Source of the DNA: Shewanella jiangmenensis | GTDB lineage: Bacteria; Pseudomonadota; Gammaproteobacteria; Enterobacterales; Shewanellaceae | Assembly (NCBI RefSeq): GCF_018596335.1 | Contig: NZ_JAHEPS010000005.1 | Coordinates: 124,001 to 188,000 of the forward strand | DNA: 64,000 nucleotides | Reading direction: 5' to 3' | Shown: positions 1 to 8,513 of the stretch, piece after piece | How the letters are laid out: every line of letters begins with the position of its first letter | How positions within the stretch are numbered: position 1 is the first letter of the stretch | Program-made: the position numbers and the translations under genes | The notes under the pieces: model-generated | Told to the model about the DNA's origin: nothing | The model's database searches: none | What the model saw: the letters and a program-made list of their open reading frames with translations, nothing else

Positions 1-300
1 ATCGATGGTGAAGTAATATTCATTGCCGGAATAACGCAGGTTATCGAGCGCCCTGAGCGCCTGTTGCCGGGCGTCGTCGTCACTGAGCTCATTGCGAAGC
101 GCTCTGGCATGGTAATCGGCAACCATGTTCACCGACACGTCCATCAGCGCCCTTAATCTTGCTTCCTTTTCTTTCAGCAGCACATCATCAAGGCTTTTGA
201 GCGCAAACAAAAACATGGCCACAGTGGCGATGATACAAAGTAAAATCATCACCCACATCCGCCGCGAAATCTGATAATTCCTCAGTACATTTCCGAGCAT
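1..300 (-). CDS. Methyl-accepting chemotaxis protein, N-terminal part
   Basis: This is the first 100 codons of a gene running off the left edge. The start is the ATG whose complement is at 298-300, preceded by a very strong purine-rich ribosome site (GGGAGGGGG). The translated end begins with a short basic cytoplasmic segment, then a membrane segment at about residues 15-33, then a periplasmic helix. It ends in the pattern LRYSGNEYYFTID, typical of the single Cache (sCache_2) sensor domain of chemotaxis receptors. The HAMP and signalling domains would lie outside the window, so the receptor identity rests on the Cache start alone; a Cache histidine kinase or cyclase is possible. It is divergent from the binding-protein gene at 405. 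Confidence 0.75.
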   Translation of the reverse strand, partial: MLGNVLRNYQISRRMWVMILLCIIATVAMFLFALKSLDDVLLKEKEARLRALMDVSVNMVADYHARALRNELSDDDARQQALRALDNLRYSGNEYYFTID

Positions 301-404
301 GGTTCCCCCTCCCGGTTGTTATGTAATTCTTTGATATCCATATTAATGCGTCTATCAATTAAACAAACTACACTTTAGTAGGGTTGAAAAAACATCGGTG
401 AGTG

Positions 405-1409
405 ATGAACAAACCAGCTCTGTCATTCCTGTCGCTGCTGCTTTTGTCTGCTGCCCTGTGGTTTGCAGGCACCCTGTTGCTGCCCAAATCACCCATCCAA
501 CACCCCAGGCTCAGTATTGCCATTTCGGCTACTCCCCTGTCCAGTCCTTTTATTCTGGCAAGCCAGCTTGGCTATTTCAAACAGCATGGTCTCGAGGTTG
601 AAATTAAGACCCTGCTTGGCGGCGTTCGCTGCTTTGAGGCGCTGGTTAATGAGGAAGTGGACCTTGCGACCAGTTCCGAATCCGTGGTGATGTACAACGC
701 CTTTACCCGGGATGATTTCTCGATTATCGCCACCTTTGTTACCTCGGATAATGACGTCAAGCTCATTACCCGCCGCGGTAATGGCATTAAAAACTTTGAC
801 GATATTCGCCAGCGCCGGGCCGGTGTGGTGCAGAAAAGTGCCAGTGAGTATTTTCTCGAAACCGCCATGGTGCTGCATGGCATAGAGCGCAATGCCTATA
901 AGATTGATTACCTGCAGCCCGAAACCATCGGTGATGCGCTCAAGTCTGGACGGGTTGACCTGATTTCAGTGTGGGAGCCCTTTGCACACCAGATAAGGCG
1001 CCAGCTTGGCGAAGACGCCATCGTTCTGCCAACAAGAGGCCTGTACCGCCTGTCATTCAATTTGCTTGCCAGACGTGACGAGCTGCCAATCAAGCGTGAT
1101 TTGCACATTAAGCTGTTAAAGGCCCTCGATGATGCGGTGGATTTTGCCATCAGGGAGCCGGAGCGGGCCAAAGCCATCGTTGCCGATGCGCTGCATGTGC
1201 CCCGGGATGAAATCGATGCCTTCTGGCCGGACTATCATTTTCATTTAACCCTCGATAAAACCCTGCAGCTCGATTTGTTGACCCAGGCCAAATGGGCCAT
1301 AGGCTCAGGCTACGTCAATCAGCCAGAGCCTCCTGATTTTGAGAGTTTTATTGATGAAACTGCGCTTAATAGAGCTGACCGCGAAATCAATGCGGAGGAA
1401 AAGCCATGA
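405..1409 (+). CDS. NMT1/SsuA-like periplasmic substrate-binding protein
   Basis: The 334-residue product has an N-terminal hydrophobic segment (about residues 6-26), either a signal peptide or a membrane anchor. The body resembles the nitrate/sulfonate/taurine or thiamine-precursor binding proteins (NMT1/SsuA fold): an early LSIAISATPLSSPFILASQLGYF stretch, GYFKQHGLEVE, and later a segment around VDLISVWEPF. An ATG at 405 is preferred over the GTG at 402. No ABC permease or ATPase is nearby. Instead its stop overlaps the start of a membrane diguanylate cyclase by four bases (ATGA), so the two proteins are probably made together. I infer that it presents a ligand to that cyclase rather than feeding a transporter. 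The ligand cannot be told from sequence. Confidence 0.8.
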   Translation: MNKPALSFLSLLLLSAALWFAGTLLLPKSPIQHPRLSIAISATPLSSPFILASQLGYFKQHGLEVEIKTLLGGVRCFEALVNEEVDLATSSESVVMYNAFTRDDFSIIATFVTSDNDVKLITRRGNGIKNFDDIRQRRAGVVQKSASEYFLETAMVLHGIERNAYKIDYLQPETIGDALKSGRVDLISVWEPFAHQIRRQLGEDAIVLPTRGLYRLSFNLLARRDELPIKRDLHIKLLKALDDAVDFAIREPERAKAIVADALHVPRDEIDAFWPDYHFHLTLDKTLQLDLLTQAKWAIGSGYVNQPEPPDFESFIDETALNRADREINAEEKP

Positions 1410-2692
1410 CCCTGGCAGGACGCCTTAAGTTATCGGTCAGTTTGTCAGTCATGGTGCTCGGTGTTCTTGGGGTGCTTATCGGTTATCTGTACGAATTAGT
1501 GGTGCGCGGATACGAGCAGAGCGATGCCTATCAGCGCATTCAAATCACCCTGTCACAAATGGCCGGCGAGCTTTGGCAAGTGCAGCAACTTAAGTTGCTC
1601 GATGCGCGGGAAAACGCGCTGCAACTGTCAAACGAGCTCAATATGCAGCTTAGGGAGCTAAATGCCGTTGGGGTGAATGCGGGCTACCTCGATCATCTTT
1701 CGCGCTCCAATGAAAGCCTGCGCCTGTTACTCAATCTCTACCCGGACGAGCTCAAAACGGCCAGCAGCGAGCGGTTAGAACTCCTCAACGCCCGCCTCAA
1801 CAGCCTGCAGCTGTCGATGCAGGAAGAAGCGACCGAGCTGCGCCACCGGATGGCGCAAACCCGCTACGGATCAATTCAGTCGCTTATCATCTCGGTCAGT
1901 GCGCTGGTGCTGCTGACCATGGTGTCAGCCATCATGTTCCACCTGCATACCCTGCAACTTTTCAAAGCGGGGATGGCATCGCTTAAAACCGGGATTATTC
2001 GCGCCGCAAGTGGCGACCTTGATTCGCGCATCCTCGAAAAGTCGCCTATTCCCGAGTTTGAAGAGTTAAACCACCAGTTCAATTTAATGAAGCAGGAGCT
2101 GCAGGTTCTCACCATCAGCCGCGACGAGCTGCAGCGGGTGGTGGATTCAAAAACTCAGCTACTCAAACAGCAAACCGAAGAGCTGAAATACGAAGCCGAG
2201 CATGATGCCCTGACAGGGGTTTACAGCCGCTATGCCTTTAACAGCCTGCTTGAGCAAACCCTGCTGCGGCTTGAGCGCACCGGTGGCACCGGCGCCATGC
2301 TGTTTATTGACATAGATAAATTCAAACCCATCAATGACAACTATGGTCACGCCATCGGCGACCATGTGCTCATTACTATCGCCCAGCGGATCTCCCACAC
2401 CATTCGCAAGTCAGACATGGTCGCCCGCATAGGCGGCGATGAATTTTTGGTGTGGCTCGAGCCGATAGAAGATGCGCTGCAGCTAAATATCGTCATAAGC
2501 AAACTGCTGACTCAGCTACATCAGGATATTCTATTTCAAAACATTCATTTGCTGATTGATGTCAGCATTGGCGTCAGCTTTTACCCCAAAGATGGCACCA
2601 AAATAGAAGAATTGATGGAGATTGCGGATAAGAATATGTACGCCTGCAAGCGCGGCGAAACCCAAAGCAGCAGCCTTTTGCCGAAGGCTTAA
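1406..2692 (+). CDS. Membrane diguanylate cyclase (HAMP-GGDEF)
   Basis: This 428-residue protein makes c-di-GMP from two GTP at the inner membrane. It has a membrane segment near residues 10-30, a periplasmic helical region of about 130 residues, a second membrane segment near 158-178, a HAMP-like linker (about 185-235), a short coiled coil, and a GGDEF domain from about 265. The active-site GGDEF is intact at 343-347. An RxxD inhibitory site (RKSD, 334-337) sits five residues before it, so product feedback inhibition is expected. Its start overlaps the stop of the binding-protein gene (ATGA). The periplasmic helical domain is the likely docking surface for that partner, which is an inference. 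Confidence 0.9.
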   Translation: MTLAGRLKLSVSLSVMVLGVLGVLIGYLYELVVRGYEQSDAYQRIQITLSQMAGELWQVQQLKLLDARENALQLSNELNMQLRELNAVGVNAGYLDHLSRSNESLRLLLNLYPDELKTASSERLELLNARLNSLQLSMQEEATELRHRMAQTRYGSIQSLIISVSALVLLTMVSAIMFHLHTLQLFKAGMASLKTGIIRAASGDLDSRILEKSPIPEFEELNHQFNLMKQELQVLTISRDELQRVVDSKTQLLKQQTEELKYEAEHDALTGVYSRYAFNSLLEQTLLRLERTGGTGAMLFIDIDKFKPINDNYGHAIGDHVLITIAQRISHTIRKSDMVARIGGDEFLVWLEPIEDALQLNIVISKLLTQLHQDILFQNIHLLIDVSIGVSFYPKDGTKIEELMEIADKNMYACKRGETQSSSLLPKA

Positions 2693-2795
2693 GAAATAGA
2701 CTTAGTACCTTACGCCAGGTCACTGCCCCCGAGTTTTAAGCCCAGCACTTTCGTTAGCAGCCCGTAAAACCCATGGTCAGCTCACCTCTTACAAC

Positions 2796-3488
2796 CTATA
2801 CAGCTCTACGAGCCGAAGTCACGATAGCGACCAGCTTGGCACGCCGAATCCAAAGCAGCACCGCCACCGCTGCGCCATAGAGCATAGGTTCAATCAATCC
2901 GGACTTCACAGACCATGCATAGTGCAGCACAATCACAGGCGCTGCCAAATAAATGAGATTATGAAGCAGCTGCCAGCCTTTGCCCATGCGCCGGCGAAGC
3001 CGGTTAAAAGATGTAACGGCAAGCAGTAAAAGTACGATAAAGGCGAGCATACCCACCACCAGATAGGGCCGTTTTATCACTTCCGAGAAGAGTAAATTAA
3101 AGGCAAACAGCAGATCCAGACTGATAAAAATTGCCAGATGCAAGCCTGCGTAAGCAAAACTCCAAAGCCCAATCAGGCGGCGACACTCGAGTAAAAATCC
3201 CGCTTGCAGGGCCTTGGCAAGCGGTGACACCAACAAAGTGACAAGCAGGATATTGAGCGCCCCTTTACCGGTAAAATGGATAAGGTATTGCACCGGATCG
3301 CCGCCAAGCAGCCCCTGATTAACGCCGTAAATCAGCCACAGCAGCGGCAGCGAAAACACAAGATGCAAGGCGCCCTTAAACCACAGCAGTGCGCGGCGTG
3401 AAAGCCGACGCGGCTGGCGCCTTGGTGTTGACCTTGATGCTGGCGTGATTGATGGGCTTGCCGCCACCTTTTCTGGGGCAGCAGACAT
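2796..3488 (-). CDS. msrQ: Heme-binding membrane subunit of protein-methionine-sulfoxide reductase
   Basis: MsrQ (YedZ) is a ferric-reductase-like cytochrome b that passes quinone-pool electrons to MsrP. The 230-residue protein has an unusually long, basic, Pro/Ser-rich N-terminus (about 30 residues) and then the expected series of hydrophobic helices. Candidate heme histidines sit in the helices (HFTGKGALN, AYAGLHLAIF, LLHNLIYLAAPVIVLHYAW). The start overlaps the msrP stop by one base, so translation is coupled. The known job of the pair is repair of oxidised methionines in periplasmic proteins. No flavin reductase gene lies beside it. Confidence 0.9.
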   Translation of the reverse strand: MSAAPEKVAASPSITPASRSTPRRQPRRLSRRALLWFKGALHLVFSLPLLWLIYGVNQGLLGGDPVQYLIHFTGKGALNILLVTLLVSPLAKALQAGFLLECRRLIGLWSFAYAGLHLAIFISLDLLFAFNLLFSEVIKRPYLVVGMLAFIVLLLLAVTSFNRLRRRMGKGWQLLHNLIYLAAPVIVLHYAWSVKSGLIEPMLYGAAVAVLLWIRRAKLVAIVTSARRAV

Positions 3489-4537
3489 TAATAAAACCTC
3501 TTTAAATCCAGACCTTTGTATAAATGCGCCACTTCGGCCTCATAACCGTTAAAGAGCCTAGTGGGAATGCGACTCGCGCTGAATAGCCCGCCCGGGCCAA
3601 TACGCCGCTCAGACGCCTGCGACCAGCGCGGGTGATCAACCGCTGGATTAACATTGGCGTAAAAACCGTATTCATCAGGTGCAAGCTTATTCCAGCTGGT
3701 TGGCGGCTCTTTATTCACCAAACTTATCCGCACCACTGACTTAATGCTTTTGAAGCCGTACTTCCAGGGCACCACCAGCCGAATTGGCGCGCCGTTTTGT
3801 GGCGGCAGGGTTTTACCGTAAAGCCCGACACTTAACAGCGACAGCTCATTCATGGCTTCGGCTACCGTGAGCCCCTCAACATAGGGATAATCCACCCCGC
3901 CACCAATAAAGCGATTCTTTTGCCCGGGCATTTGATTGGGGTCGTACAGGGTCTCGAAGGCAACGTGCGTGGCGCTGGATTTCACCCCGGCCTTGGCGAG
4001 CAATGCCGCAAGGGGAAAACCAACCCAGGGAATGACCATAGACCAGGCTTCGACGCAGCGCAGGCGGTAAATTCGCTCTTCGAGGGCAAACATTTTAAGC
4101 AAATCATCGTGATCCAGCGTCAGCGGCGTATCCACCAGGCCGTCAACCTTAAGCATCCAGGGATTGGTGATAAGGCCCTGGGCATTTTCTGCCGGTGAGG
4201 TTTTATCTGTGCCGAACTCATAAAAGTTATTGTGGGTTGTGACTTTATCTTCGCCGGTGAGCGGCTCGGACAGGTCCTGAAACCGCTCAGGGCGGCCAAA
4301 TTGCAGCGCCTGTGGTATAAACGCCGGCGGCTTTTTCTCGCTGAAGGCATCAAAAAGCCCGGCCTGCGCTGTGCCCGAAAATCCTGCGCCCGTAAGCCCT
4401 GCTCCCAGCGCGCCAAGACCCAGCGCTTTGACGATGGCGCGCCGCTCCCTGAACACCGCCTCCGGCGTCACTTCCGCTTCACTGATGGCCCAGCTTGGCT
4501 TGGTCACACGCCGGGTAACAAAATCAGACCTTTTCAT
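3488..4537 (-). CDS. msrP: Protein-methionine-sulfoxide reductase catalytic subunit (molybdoenzyme)
   Basis: MsrP (YedY) is a periplasmic molybdopterin enzyme reducing methionine sulfoxide in damaged envelope proteins. The 349-residue precursor carries a twin-arginine signal ([11 protein letters not shown] followed by a hydrophobic Gly/Ala-rich run), so it is exported folded by Tat. The Mo-ligand cysteine is in RLRCVEAW, at about Cys161. Other family landmarks are present: [20 protein letters not shown] and [19 protein letters not shown] residues. The ATG with complement at 4535-4537 is favoured because a GGAGT ribosome site lies about eight bases upstream. A GTG nine bases further out is an alternative. 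msrQ follows with a one-base overlap. A perfect 13-bp palindrome sits about 26 bases upstream of the start. Confidence 0.93.
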   Translation of the reverse strand: MKRSDFVTRRVTKPSWAISEAEVTPEAVFRERRAIVKALGLGALGAGLTGAGFSGTAQAGLFDAFSEKKPPAFIPQALQFGRPERFQDLSEPLTGEDKVTTHNNFYEFGTDKTSPAENAQGLITNPWMLKVDGLVDTPLTLDHDDLLKMFALEERIYRLRCVEAWSMVIPWVGFPLAALLAKAGVKSSATHVAFETLYDPNQMPGQKNRFIGGGVDYPYVEGLTVAEAMNELSLLSVGLYGKTLPPQNGAPIRLVVPWKYGFKSIKSVVRISLVNKEPPTSWNKLAPDEYGFYANVNPAVDHPRWSQASERRIGPGGLFSASRIPTRLFNGYEAEVAHLYKGLDLKRFY

Positions 4538-4562
4538 GGCAGGCACTCCAAAAACTGAGGGG

Positions 4563-4575
4563 TATAGTGACTATA
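4563..4575. promoter_or_regulatory. 13-bp palindrome upstream of msrP
   Basis: TATAGT-G-ACTATA is a perfect 6-1-6 inverted repeat about 26 bases upstream of the msrP start, in the region shared with rmuC. Its position suits an operator or overlaps a promoter -10 region. No particular regulator can be assigned from sequence. Confidence 0.35.
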
Positions 4576-4711
4576 GACAGGCACCAGGTCGGACTTCTTT
4601 CATCCCAACGTCAAAATTATGTCTGTCTGCGCATTTATCGCACGTCAGGCTCTTGATGGGCAAATGGCGCCATGCCAAGCTTAGCGCCAATAACCGGACT
4701 CAGGGATAGTC

Positions 4712-6316
4712 ATGTCACCGCTTACGCTTTTTTCCGTTCCTCAGTGGATTGCCATCGCCGCCGTGGCCTTGTTGTTTTTGATGATTGGCGCCTTAATCAA
4801 CCAAATTCTCACCCGCAGACGCTGGGAAAGTCTGGATGAGATGCGCATCCGGGAGCATCAGCAGCTTGTGGCCAATCTTGAGCAACAGCTCGAAGAAGCC
4901 AGACTGCAAATTGATGATCGGGAAGATAAACTCACCTTCCTGCAAACCCGCCTTGAAGATGTCAGCCAGAAATACGGCGAAGCCCGCAGTGAAGCGGCGC
5001 GGATCCCAGCCCTTGAGCAATCGGTTAGCGACAATCACCGCGCGCTGATGGAAGCAAAGCTCGACACCGCCAAGGCACTGGCGATGCACCAAAGCCAGCA
5101 GGCCCGCTTTGAGGCGGAGCGCACCGCATTTGAAGAAAAACTTAAACTGCTTGAAACCGCCGAGCAGCGCCTGAATCAACAGTTTGAAAATCTTGCCAAC
5201 AAAATTTTTGAACAAAAGGCCGAGCAGCTAAAAGGCTCTAATTTACTACAGCTTGATTCCGTCATCGGCCCACTCAAGCAGCAAATCGACGGCTTTAGAA
5301 AGCAAGTCAGTGAATCCTACTCACTTGAGCAGGCCGAGCGCAGCAGCCTTAAGCATCAGCTCGAGCAACTGGCCGCAGTCAACCTTAAGATGAGCCAGGA
5401 TGCCATTAACCTGACCAACGCGCTTAAGGGCGATAACAAGGCACAGGGCAACTGGGGCGAAGTGATTCTTGAGCGGGTATTAACTGAAAGCGGCCTGCGC
5501 GAAGGCCATGAATACCATACCCAGCAGGAGCTTAAATCCGAGTCAGGCCAAAAGTTCAAGCCCGATGTGGTTGTGCATCTGCCAGGCGACAAGGACGTGG
5601 TTATCGATGCCAAAATGTCCCTTACCGCCTATGAGCGTTATTTCAATGCCGACAACGATGCCGATAAGGCCATTGCCCTCAAAGAGCACGTGCAGTCGCT
5701 CAGAAGCCATATCAAGCTGTTGTCACAAAAAGACTATCACCGCCTCTATGGCTTAAAGAGCCTGGATTATGTGCTGATGTTTGTGCCGGTGGAGCCTGCA
5801 TTTTTGCTGGCGCTGGAGCAGGACCCGACACTGGTAAACTATGCCCTTGAGCACAACATCATGCTGGCAAGCCCGACCAACCTGTTGGTGGCGCTGCGTA
5901 CCATTCACAATATCTGGCGTTATGAGTATCAGGATCAGAACGCAAGACGCATCGCCACCGCCGCCGGGCGGATTTATGACAAGCTGTGCGGCTTTGTTGA
6001 AGACATGGACAAGCTTGGCCGTACCCTCGATGGCGCGCAGAAGAGCTTTCAAACGGCCATGGGCAAGTTGTCCACCGGCAAGGGCAACCTAATTCGACAG
6101 GCGCATCAGATGCACCAGCTCGGTGTCGATGCAAGCAAACAGCTCGACCGGCAGCTGCTGGATATGGCCATGGATGACAGCCATGACGAAGCAACATCAG
6201 AGCCAGAAGCAACCGCATTGCCAAAACCAGCGTCCATTTCATCGCACAGTTCAGGTGCTCATTCCCTTGGTCAGGCCAACGGCTCATCGGGTCGTTCGGA
6301 GGATTTACATGCTTAA
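4712..6316 (+). CDS. rmuC: DNA recombination protein RmuC
   Basis: RmuC is a membrane-anchored coiled-coil protein with a PD-(D/E)xK-like nuclease core. In E. coli it limits rearrangements between inverted repeats; its biochemical activity is not well established. The 534-residue product has an N-terminal membrane helix (about residues 9-29), then a long coiled coil to about residue 250. The conserved core follows: GNWGEVILERVLTESGLREG, FKPDVVVHLPGDKDVVIDAK, then MSLTAYERYF, and later LMFVPVEPAFLLAL and ASPTNLLVALRTI. A weak GGGAT ribosome site precedes the ATG. The stop overlaps the start of slt by eight bases, an unusual pairing of a DNA-maintenance gene with a cell-wall enzyme gene. Confidence 0.93.
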   Translation: MSPLTLFSVPQWIAIAAVALLFLMIGALINQILTRRRWESLDEMRIREHQQLVANLEQQLEEARLQIDDREDKLTFLQTRLEDVSQKYGEARSEAARIPALEQSVSDNHRALMEAKLDTAKALAMHQSQQARFEAERTAFEEKLKLLETAEQRLNQQFENLANKIFEQKAEQLKGSNLLQLDSVIGPLKQQIDGFRKQVSESYSLEQAERSSLKHQLEQLAAVNLKMSQDAINLTNALKGDNKAQGNWGEVILERVLTESGLREGHEYHTQQELKSESGQKFKPDVVVHLPGDKDVVIDAKMSLTAYERYFNADNDADKAIALKEHVQSLRSHIKLLSQKDYHRLYGLKSLDYVLMFVPVEPAFLLALEQDPTLVNYALEHNIMLASPTNLLVALRTIHNIWRYEYQDQNARRIATAAGRIYDKLCGFVEDMDKLGRTLDGAQKSFQTAMGKLSTGKGNLIRQAHQMHQLGVDASKQLDRQLLDMAMDDSHDEATSEPEATALPKPASISSHSSGAHSLGQANGSSGRSEDLHA

Positions 6317-8213
6317 GAAGTTGTACAGTGGCTGCTTGCTGTCGGCACTGATTTTTTGCTCCCCTGCCCAGGCAGACATCAATAAAGACAGGGATCGTTT
6401 TTTAAAAGCCGAAGCCGCCCTTAAAGCCGGCAAGATGGACGAATATCAGCGCCTTAGAAAATCGCTGTCAGACTACCCATTGAGCCTTTACCTTGATTTC
6501 AATGCCAGTATCGATGACATACTGCATCAGGATGCGCCATCGGCGCTCGGCTCTATCAAGGCCTTTAAAGACTCGCCGCTTGAGCTCTCGGCCCGCCACC
6601 GCTACTTACTCAACGCCGGTAAAAAAGAGCGCTGGAATGATTTTCTCTACCTCACTCCGGAGCTGCCAAAAGATACTGTGCTGCAGTGTTACTACTATCT
6701 GGCCAAACTCAAACAGGGTGATAAAAAGCTGGGTCTCGAAGGCGCACGCCGCCTGTGGGTACATGGCAGCTCACGGCCGGAAGAATGCGATCCGCTGTTT
6801 GCCGCCTGGATTAAAAGCGGCGGCCGCACCCAGGAGGTGATCTGGAGCCGGATGTTTTTGGCCTATGAAGCAGGCGAAGAGCAGCTCTTGAGTTTCCTTG
6901 CCCAAAAGGTGACCAGCCACCCCAAAGAAGCGCAGAAATTCATGACGCTTTACAAAGACCCACGCACAGTACGCCACACCGAGCGCTTTAAAGCCAAGGC
7001 ACCTGTGGTGGGTGACATGGTGGCGATTGCCCTTAAGGCGCTGGCCCGCAAAGATCTGCTCGAAGCGGTTAAGCTGATGGAAAAGTACGAAAAGGCCGGA
7101 CGCTTTACCAAGTCGCAGGCATCTTCGTTACATGCATTTATGATCCGTCGAATCCTGTCACGTCAGGAAGAAACCCTGCAAAGCTACGCTGACAAACATC
7201 TCGCGTCACTTAAATCAGACGATTTGACCGAGCTTAGACTGCGCTGGGCCATTCGCGATGGCGACAGCGCAAGCTTCGAGCGCTATTTGCCGCTGCTTAG
7301 CGCTGAAACCGCAGCCAAGGAGCGCTGGCAATACTGGCAGGCGCGCATCGCCAAAGATAAAGCGAGCGCAGCTGCCATTAATAAAACCCTCGCCGCCGAC
7401 CGCAACTTTTACGCTTTCCATCTCTCTGATGAGCTTGGGATTAAACCCACACTGAAAGACATTCGCCTTGCTGACAGCTTTGATGAAAAGCAGCTTGCCA
7501 AAGACGATGGCTTTAACCGCTTTAAAGAATTACTCGCGCTCGATAGGCCCAATCAGGCCCGCATCGAATGGTTCAACCTGCTGTCGCGTCACGAGCCTGC
7601 TGTGCAAACCGCCTATGGCCGCTGGGTCGAAAGCAAAAACATGTATCTCTATGCGGTCGATACCTCCATTCAGGCCAAATTCTGGGACGATTTGTCCATG
7701 CGCTTCCCCTTCGCGGAAGAAAAGGGATTCACCAAGGCCGCCCAGAGTCATCAGCTGAATAAAGAAGAGCTGCGCTCCATCGCCCGCCGTGAAAGCGCCT
7801 TTAATCCCAAGGTTAAATCACCCGTGGGCGCCCTGGGCTTAATGCAGGTCATGCCCGCCACAGCCAAGCAGACCGCCAAAAACCTTGGCCTTAAATACAC
7901 AAGTGAAGATGCCCTGCTCGACCCCGCCTTTAATATCCGCATCGGCAGCGCCTATTACGCCGGGCTTCTTAAGCGCTACAACAATAACCGGGTGCTCGCC
8001 ACCGCCGCATACAACGCCGGTCCATCGCGGGTTAATGCCTGGCTTGCCCGCAGCGGCGGCAAACTGGATGTAATGGCCTTTATCGAGTCCATTCCCTTTA
8101 AAGAGACCCGTGAATATGTGCAGGCGGTGCTGAGCTACCGGGTGATTTACGAGCAGCGTCAGGGCATCAACAAGCCGCTGTTTTCAGACGCCGAACGTCA
8201 CTTCAAATACTGA
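6309..8213 (+). CDS. slt: Soluble lytic murein transglycosylase
   Basis: Slt70 cleaves peptidoglycan glycan strands to 1,6-anhydromuramyl products in the periplasm. The 634-residue precursor starts with a clear signal peptide ending SPAQA. A long alpha-superhelical U/L domain follows, then the C-terminal SLT domain. The catalytic glutamate is in RRESAFNP (about Glu495), followed by the family motifs GALGLMQVMPATA and TAAYNAGPSRV. The ATG at 6309 is chosen because the signal peptide begins there. An in-frame extension back to 6123 lies entirely within rmuC and would bury the signal sequence. Length matches the family. A GC hairpin about 165 bases downstream may end the transcript. Confidence 0.94.
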   Translation: MLKKLYSGCLLSALIFCSPAQADINKDRDRFLKAEAALKAGKMDEYQRLRKSLSDYPLSLYLDFNASIDDILHQDAPSALGSIKAFKDSPLELSARHRYLLNAGKKERWNDFLYLTPELPKDTVLQCYYYLAKLKQGDKKLGLEGARRLWVHGSSRPEECDPLFAAWIKSGGRTQEVIWSRMFLAYEAGEEQLLSFLAQKVTSHPKEAQKFMTLYKDPRTVRHTERFKAKAPVVGDMVAIALKALARKDLLEAVKLMEKYEKAGRFTKSQASSLHAFMIRRILSRQEETLQSYADKHLASLKSDDLTELRLRWAIRDGDSASFERYLPLLSAETAAKERWQYWQARIAKDKASAAAINKTLAADRNFYAFHLSDELGIKPTLKDIRLADSFDEKQLAKDDGFNRFKELLALDRPNQARIEWFNLLSRHEPAVQTAYGRWVESKNMYLYAVDTSIQAKFWDDLSMRFPFAEEKGFTKAAQSHQLNKEELRSIARRESAFNPKVKSPVGALGLMQVMPATAKQTAKNLGLKYTSEDALLDPAFNIRIGSAYYAGLLKRYNNNRVLATAAYNAGPSRVNAWLARSGGKLDVMAFIESIPFKETREYVQAVLSYRVIYEQRQGINKPLFSDAERHFKY

Positions 8214-8236
8214 CATTGGCGACAACGGCTGGCCGT

Positions 8237-8287
8237 AAGATCAGTTAGGTGGCAAGGTCACTTAGGTCGCAACGTCGCTTAAGTGGT
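8237..8287. repeat. 17-bp tandem repeat, three copies, after slt
   Basis: Three consecutive 17-bp units (AAGATCAGTTAGGTGGC, AAGGTCACTTAGGTCGC, AACGTCGCTTAAGTGGT) begin 24 bases after the slt stop. The copies differ at several positions but keep exact spacing. They lie in the 300-base gap between slt and the EAL gene, which otherwise holds only a terminator-like hairpin and a Fur-like box. Confidence 0.7.
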
Positions 8288-8377
8288 AAATTACCTGGGC
8301 TATAGCGGCAGCCGGCCTTGTTAATCAGGCAGCATTGACTGAACACCGCCAGACATGAAGCCGTAGTAGCAAAATAA

Positions 8378-8407
8378 CAGGGGGCCAAAAGGCCCCCTGC
8401 TCAGTTT
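8378..8407 (+). terminator. Probable slt terminator
   Basis: A 9-bp GC-rich stem (CAGGGGGCC / GGCCCCCTG) closes an AAAA loop and is followed a few bases later by TTTT. The T-run is short and slightly displaced, so termination strength is uncertain. Confidence 0.55.
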
Positions 8408-8469
8408 TGAACCAGTCAGCACCTTTTACCCCGCCGCCGTTCAAACAAAGGTTGCAGCCGCACAAAAGA

Positions 8470-8484
8470 TGATAATAATTATCA
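8470..8484. promoter_or_regulatory. Fur box upstream of EAL gene
   Basis: TGATAAT-A-ATTATCA is a perfect 7-1-7 inverted repeat. It matches the core of the Fur consensus (tgATAATnATTATca), 29 bases upstream of the EAL gene ATG. Fur normally represses when iron is replete, so the gene is predicted to be iron-controlled. AT-rich sequence can produce such matches by chance, but a perfect one in this GC-rich context and in the right place is persuasive. Confidence 0.7.
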
Positions 8485-8513
8485 ATTCAAAACACCCATA
8501 CCACTGGTAACCC

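Noticed and set aside
6123..6308. Longer start for Slt
   Set aside because: It lies wholly inside rmuC and would place the signal peptide internally.
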